From positions 124,001 through 188,000 of the forward strand of contig NZ_BNBZ01000010.1 of assembly GCF_014656215.1 (NCBI RefSeq): a stretch of 64,000 nt of DNA, given 5' to 3'. The stretch comes from Streptomyces zaomyceticus (GTDB taxonomy: Bacteria; Actinomycetota; Actinomycetes; Streptomycetales; Streptomycetaceae). The notes below the pieces were generated by a model, which ran no database searches, was not told the DNA's origin, and saw only the letters and a list, made by a program, of their open reading frames with translations. This document shows positions 62,590 to 64,000 of the stretch, one piece after another. The stretch's first letter is position 1. The number at the start of each line of letters is the position of its first letter. Position numbers and translations under genes: made by a program.

Positions 62590-62619
62590 GGGCCGGTCAG
62601 CTCCCCAGCTGACCGGCCC
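62590..62619 (-). terminator. Terminator after the 55-residue membrane-protein gene
   Basis: 13-bp perfect stem GGGCCGGTCAGCT / AGCTGACCGGCCC with the loop CCCC, between the small membrane-protein gene and the APH-fold gene. Confidence 0.7.
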
Positions 62620-62707
62620 CACGCTGCCGTCCGCCGCACCCCCGTCCCCACGGGGCTGATGGCCGGATGTCCCGACCCGGGCCGCTCTCCCGGGTCCGGG
62701 GCGCCTG

Positions 62708-62875
62708 TCAGCGCCCCAGCATCACGGCCACGGACGACGCCTGTGTGACCACTGCCTCCCAGCCGCCGAAGACGACCACGAGCAGGGCCGCGAGAGGGAG
62801 GACCATGGCGGTGGCCACCAGGGGGTGGCGCCGGCCCGAAGGCCGGGTGCTCGTCCGCGGTGCCGTGAAAGCCAT
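62708..62875 (-). CDS. Small membrane protein, 55 residues
   Basis: MAFTAPRTSTRPSGRRHPL is a basic N-tail, followed by one helix (VATAMVLPLAALLVVVFGGWEAVV) and a short outer end. The ATG follows AGGAGAGGACCC, a strong ribosome-binding site, which is the main coding evidence. Its 5' region has a large hairpin (next entry). Function unknown. Confidence 0.7.
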   Translation of the reverse strand: MAFTAPRTSTRPSGRRHPLVATAMVLPLAALLVVVFGGWEAVVTQASSVAVMLGR

Positions 62876-62899
62876 GGGTCCTCTCCTGTCGTGTCCGGC

Positions 62900-62943
62900 G
62901 CGGCGGGTGCTTGACCTCGGGGGACGAGTGCTGCACCCGCCGC
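62900..62943 (-). promoter_or_regulatory. Hairpin in the leader of the small membrane-protein gene
   Basis: Perfect 11-bp inverted repeat GCGGCGGGTGC (62900-62910) / GCACCCGCCGC (62933-62943) with 22 bases between. A CTTGAC element occurs both inside the loop and just outside. It lies immediately upstream of the ribosome-binding site. A minus-strand TAGAGT box (near 62955-62960) could be the -10. The remaining gap up to the kinase (about 62965-63388) shows no gene. Confidence 0.4.
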
Positions 62944-63388
62944 TTGACAACAACTCTAGGGAGCGGGAGGGGCCGGGACGTCATGCCCGCGTACCGACTT
63001 ACGGGCCTCCCGGAGGATGACGCCCGGCCGTACGGAGTACTCCCCTGGGTGGAGACGCGGGCGCGGAACCCCGGGACTTCCCTGAGGGGTGGCGGCCGGA
63101 GGGGCGGAGGGGCGGGTTCGGGGGTGACTTCGCTCACTTCGCGGGGCCTCGCGCGAACGCCCTGGTCCGAAGGCCGCGCGGGGCGCCTCCGGAGCCCTCC
63201 CGGCGCCCTCGCGGCCGATCTTCAACTCGGCTGGTGCCACTGGGGGTTGAGAGGGATCCCGGAGCGGGGTCCGCGTCGCGCGTACCCCCCAGCACTGACA
63301 ATCGATCCCGGTGCGAGGGCGCGGCCTATGAGCGCGTGCGGGCGCCACTACGTAAGCTGTGCCACGTCGAACGGACGAGGGGACGGAC

Positions 63389-64000
63389 ATGGCGATGATG
63401 CGGCTCCGGCGCGAGGATCCGCGGATCGTCGGGTCGTTCCGGCTCCACCGCAGGCTGGGGGCCGGCGGAATGGGCGTCGTGTACCTGGGGTCCGACCGGC
63501 GCGGCCAGCGGGTCGCGCTCAAGGTGATCCGGCCGGATCTGGCCGAGGACCAGGAGTTCCGCTCCCGGTTCGCCCGCGAGGTGTCCGCCGCCCGGCGGAT
63601 CCGCGGCGGCTGTACGGCCCGGCTCGTCGCCGCCGACCTGGAGGCCGAGCGCCCCTGGTTCGCCACCCAGTACGTCCCCGGGCCCTCCCTGCACGACCGG
63701 GTCGCCGAGGAGGGCGCGCTGCGCGCCGCCGACGTGGCCTCCATCGGGGCCGCGCTCTCGGAAGGTCTCGTCGCCGTCCACGAGGCCGGGGTCGTGCACC
63801 GGGACCTCAAGCCGTCGAACATCCTGCTCTCCCCCAAGGGCCCCCGCATCATCGACTTCGGCATCGCCTGGGCCACGGGTGCCAGCACCCTGACCCATGT
63901 CGGCACGGCCGTCGGCTCCCCCGGCTTCCTCGCCCCCGAACAGGTGCGGGGCGCGGCCGTCACCCCCGCCACGGACGTCTTCTCGCTCGGCGCCACCCTG
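63389..64000 (+). CDS. Serine/threonine protein kinase, N-terminal part (runs off the window)
   Basis: 204 codons are visible; the right edge cuts the gene. The Hanks-type kinase domain starts early: glycine loop GAGGMGVVY, the ATP-site lysine in VALKVIRPD, the catalytic loop VVHRDLKPSNI, DFG as IIDFGIAWA, and the APE-type motif SPGFLAPEQV. All catalytic residues to this point are intact. The ATG (MAMMRLRREDPRIVGSFRL) follows GAGGGGACGG. Any C-terminal sensor domain lies outside the window. Confidence 0.95.
   Translation, partial: MAMMRLRREDPRIVGSFRLHRRLGAGGMGVVYLGSDRRGQRVALKVIRPDLAEDQEFRSRFAREVSAARRIRGGCTARLVAADLEAERPWFATQYVPGPSLHDRVAEEGALRAADVASIGAALSEGLVAVHEAGVVHRDLKPSNILLSPKGPRIIDFGIAWATGASTLTHVGTAVGSPGFLAPEQVRGAAVTPATDVFSLGATL

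Overview
The window is chromosomal core DNA from a Streptomyces species or a very close relative. Four things point there: very high GC with strong third-position GC bias; many GTG and a few TTG starts; 4-base GTGA/ATGA and 1-base TGATG gene overlaps; and an almost textbook SsgB, a sporulation protein restricted to sporulating actinomycetes. As far as I remember it, the gene order (nusB-efp-peptidase-aro genes-mltG-ruvX-alaS, rpsD, rarA, hisS, relA, secDF-yajC, ruvBAC, pdxTS, PIM genes, thrS, ssgB, pab genes) matches the conserved Streptomyces core. No phage, insertion sequence, CRISPR array, rRNA or secondary-metabolite cluster was seen.

Layout. 1-13.9 kb, minus strand: nusB (cut by the window edge), efp, an M24-fold protein, a P-loop protein, a near-complete set of late shikimate genes (aroQ, aroB, aroK, aroC, aroE), the cell-wall enzyme mltG, ruvX, alaS and two small membrane proteins. 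14.1-16.4 kb, plus strand: a lone STAND/NB-ARC ATPase. 16.4-24.1 kb: rpsD with a long leader, rarA, a VKOR-like protein, hisS, a metallo-hydrolase, a membrane-anchored cyclophilin and a DUF349 protein. 24.2-34.4 kb, minus: relA/spoT, apt, secF, secD, yajC, ruvB, ruvA, ruvC, YebC. 34.4-40.3 kb, minus: pdxT-pdxS behind a probable operator cluster, a LemA-like protein, a lactonase-like hydrolase, and a pimA/patA/pgsA phosphatidylinositol mannoside operon. 40.6-46 kb: EF-G2, an unknown membrane protein, a HIT protein and a potassium channel. 46-54.4 kb: thrS, an unknown gene overlapping a DUF4365 gene, a DEDDh exonuclease, and two tRNA-Val(CAC) genes enclosing an SRPBCC gene and a large membrane-protein gene. 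54.4-64 kb: a PGPGW protein, ssgB, a CGNR protein, small membrane proteins, DsbA-like, GNAT, pabC-pabB, a tRNA-Gly/Cys/Val/Val/Val array, a zinc-ribbon protein, an APH-fold protein, a small membrane protein and a serine/threonine kinase cut by the right edge.

Functionally the window combines aromatic and folate precursor supply (aro genes feeding chorismate to pabB/pabC), translation (efp, alaS, hisS, thrS, rpsD, tRNAs), recombination and repair (ruvABC, rarA, ruvX), stringent response and purine salvage (relA, apt), Sec export (secDF-yajC), PLP synthesis and PI-mannoside lipid synthesis. Nothing here is clearly a new multi-gene system. The best leads are the GTGGAC cluster upstream of pdxS, the altered metal site of the M24 protein, the Gln/Tyr-rich tail on MltG, the effectorless STAND ATPase, the DUF4365 module, and paired repeats between pgsA and EF-G2. 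Start codons were chosen by family alignment, overlaps and ribosome-binding sites. Promoter calls are visual matches only.
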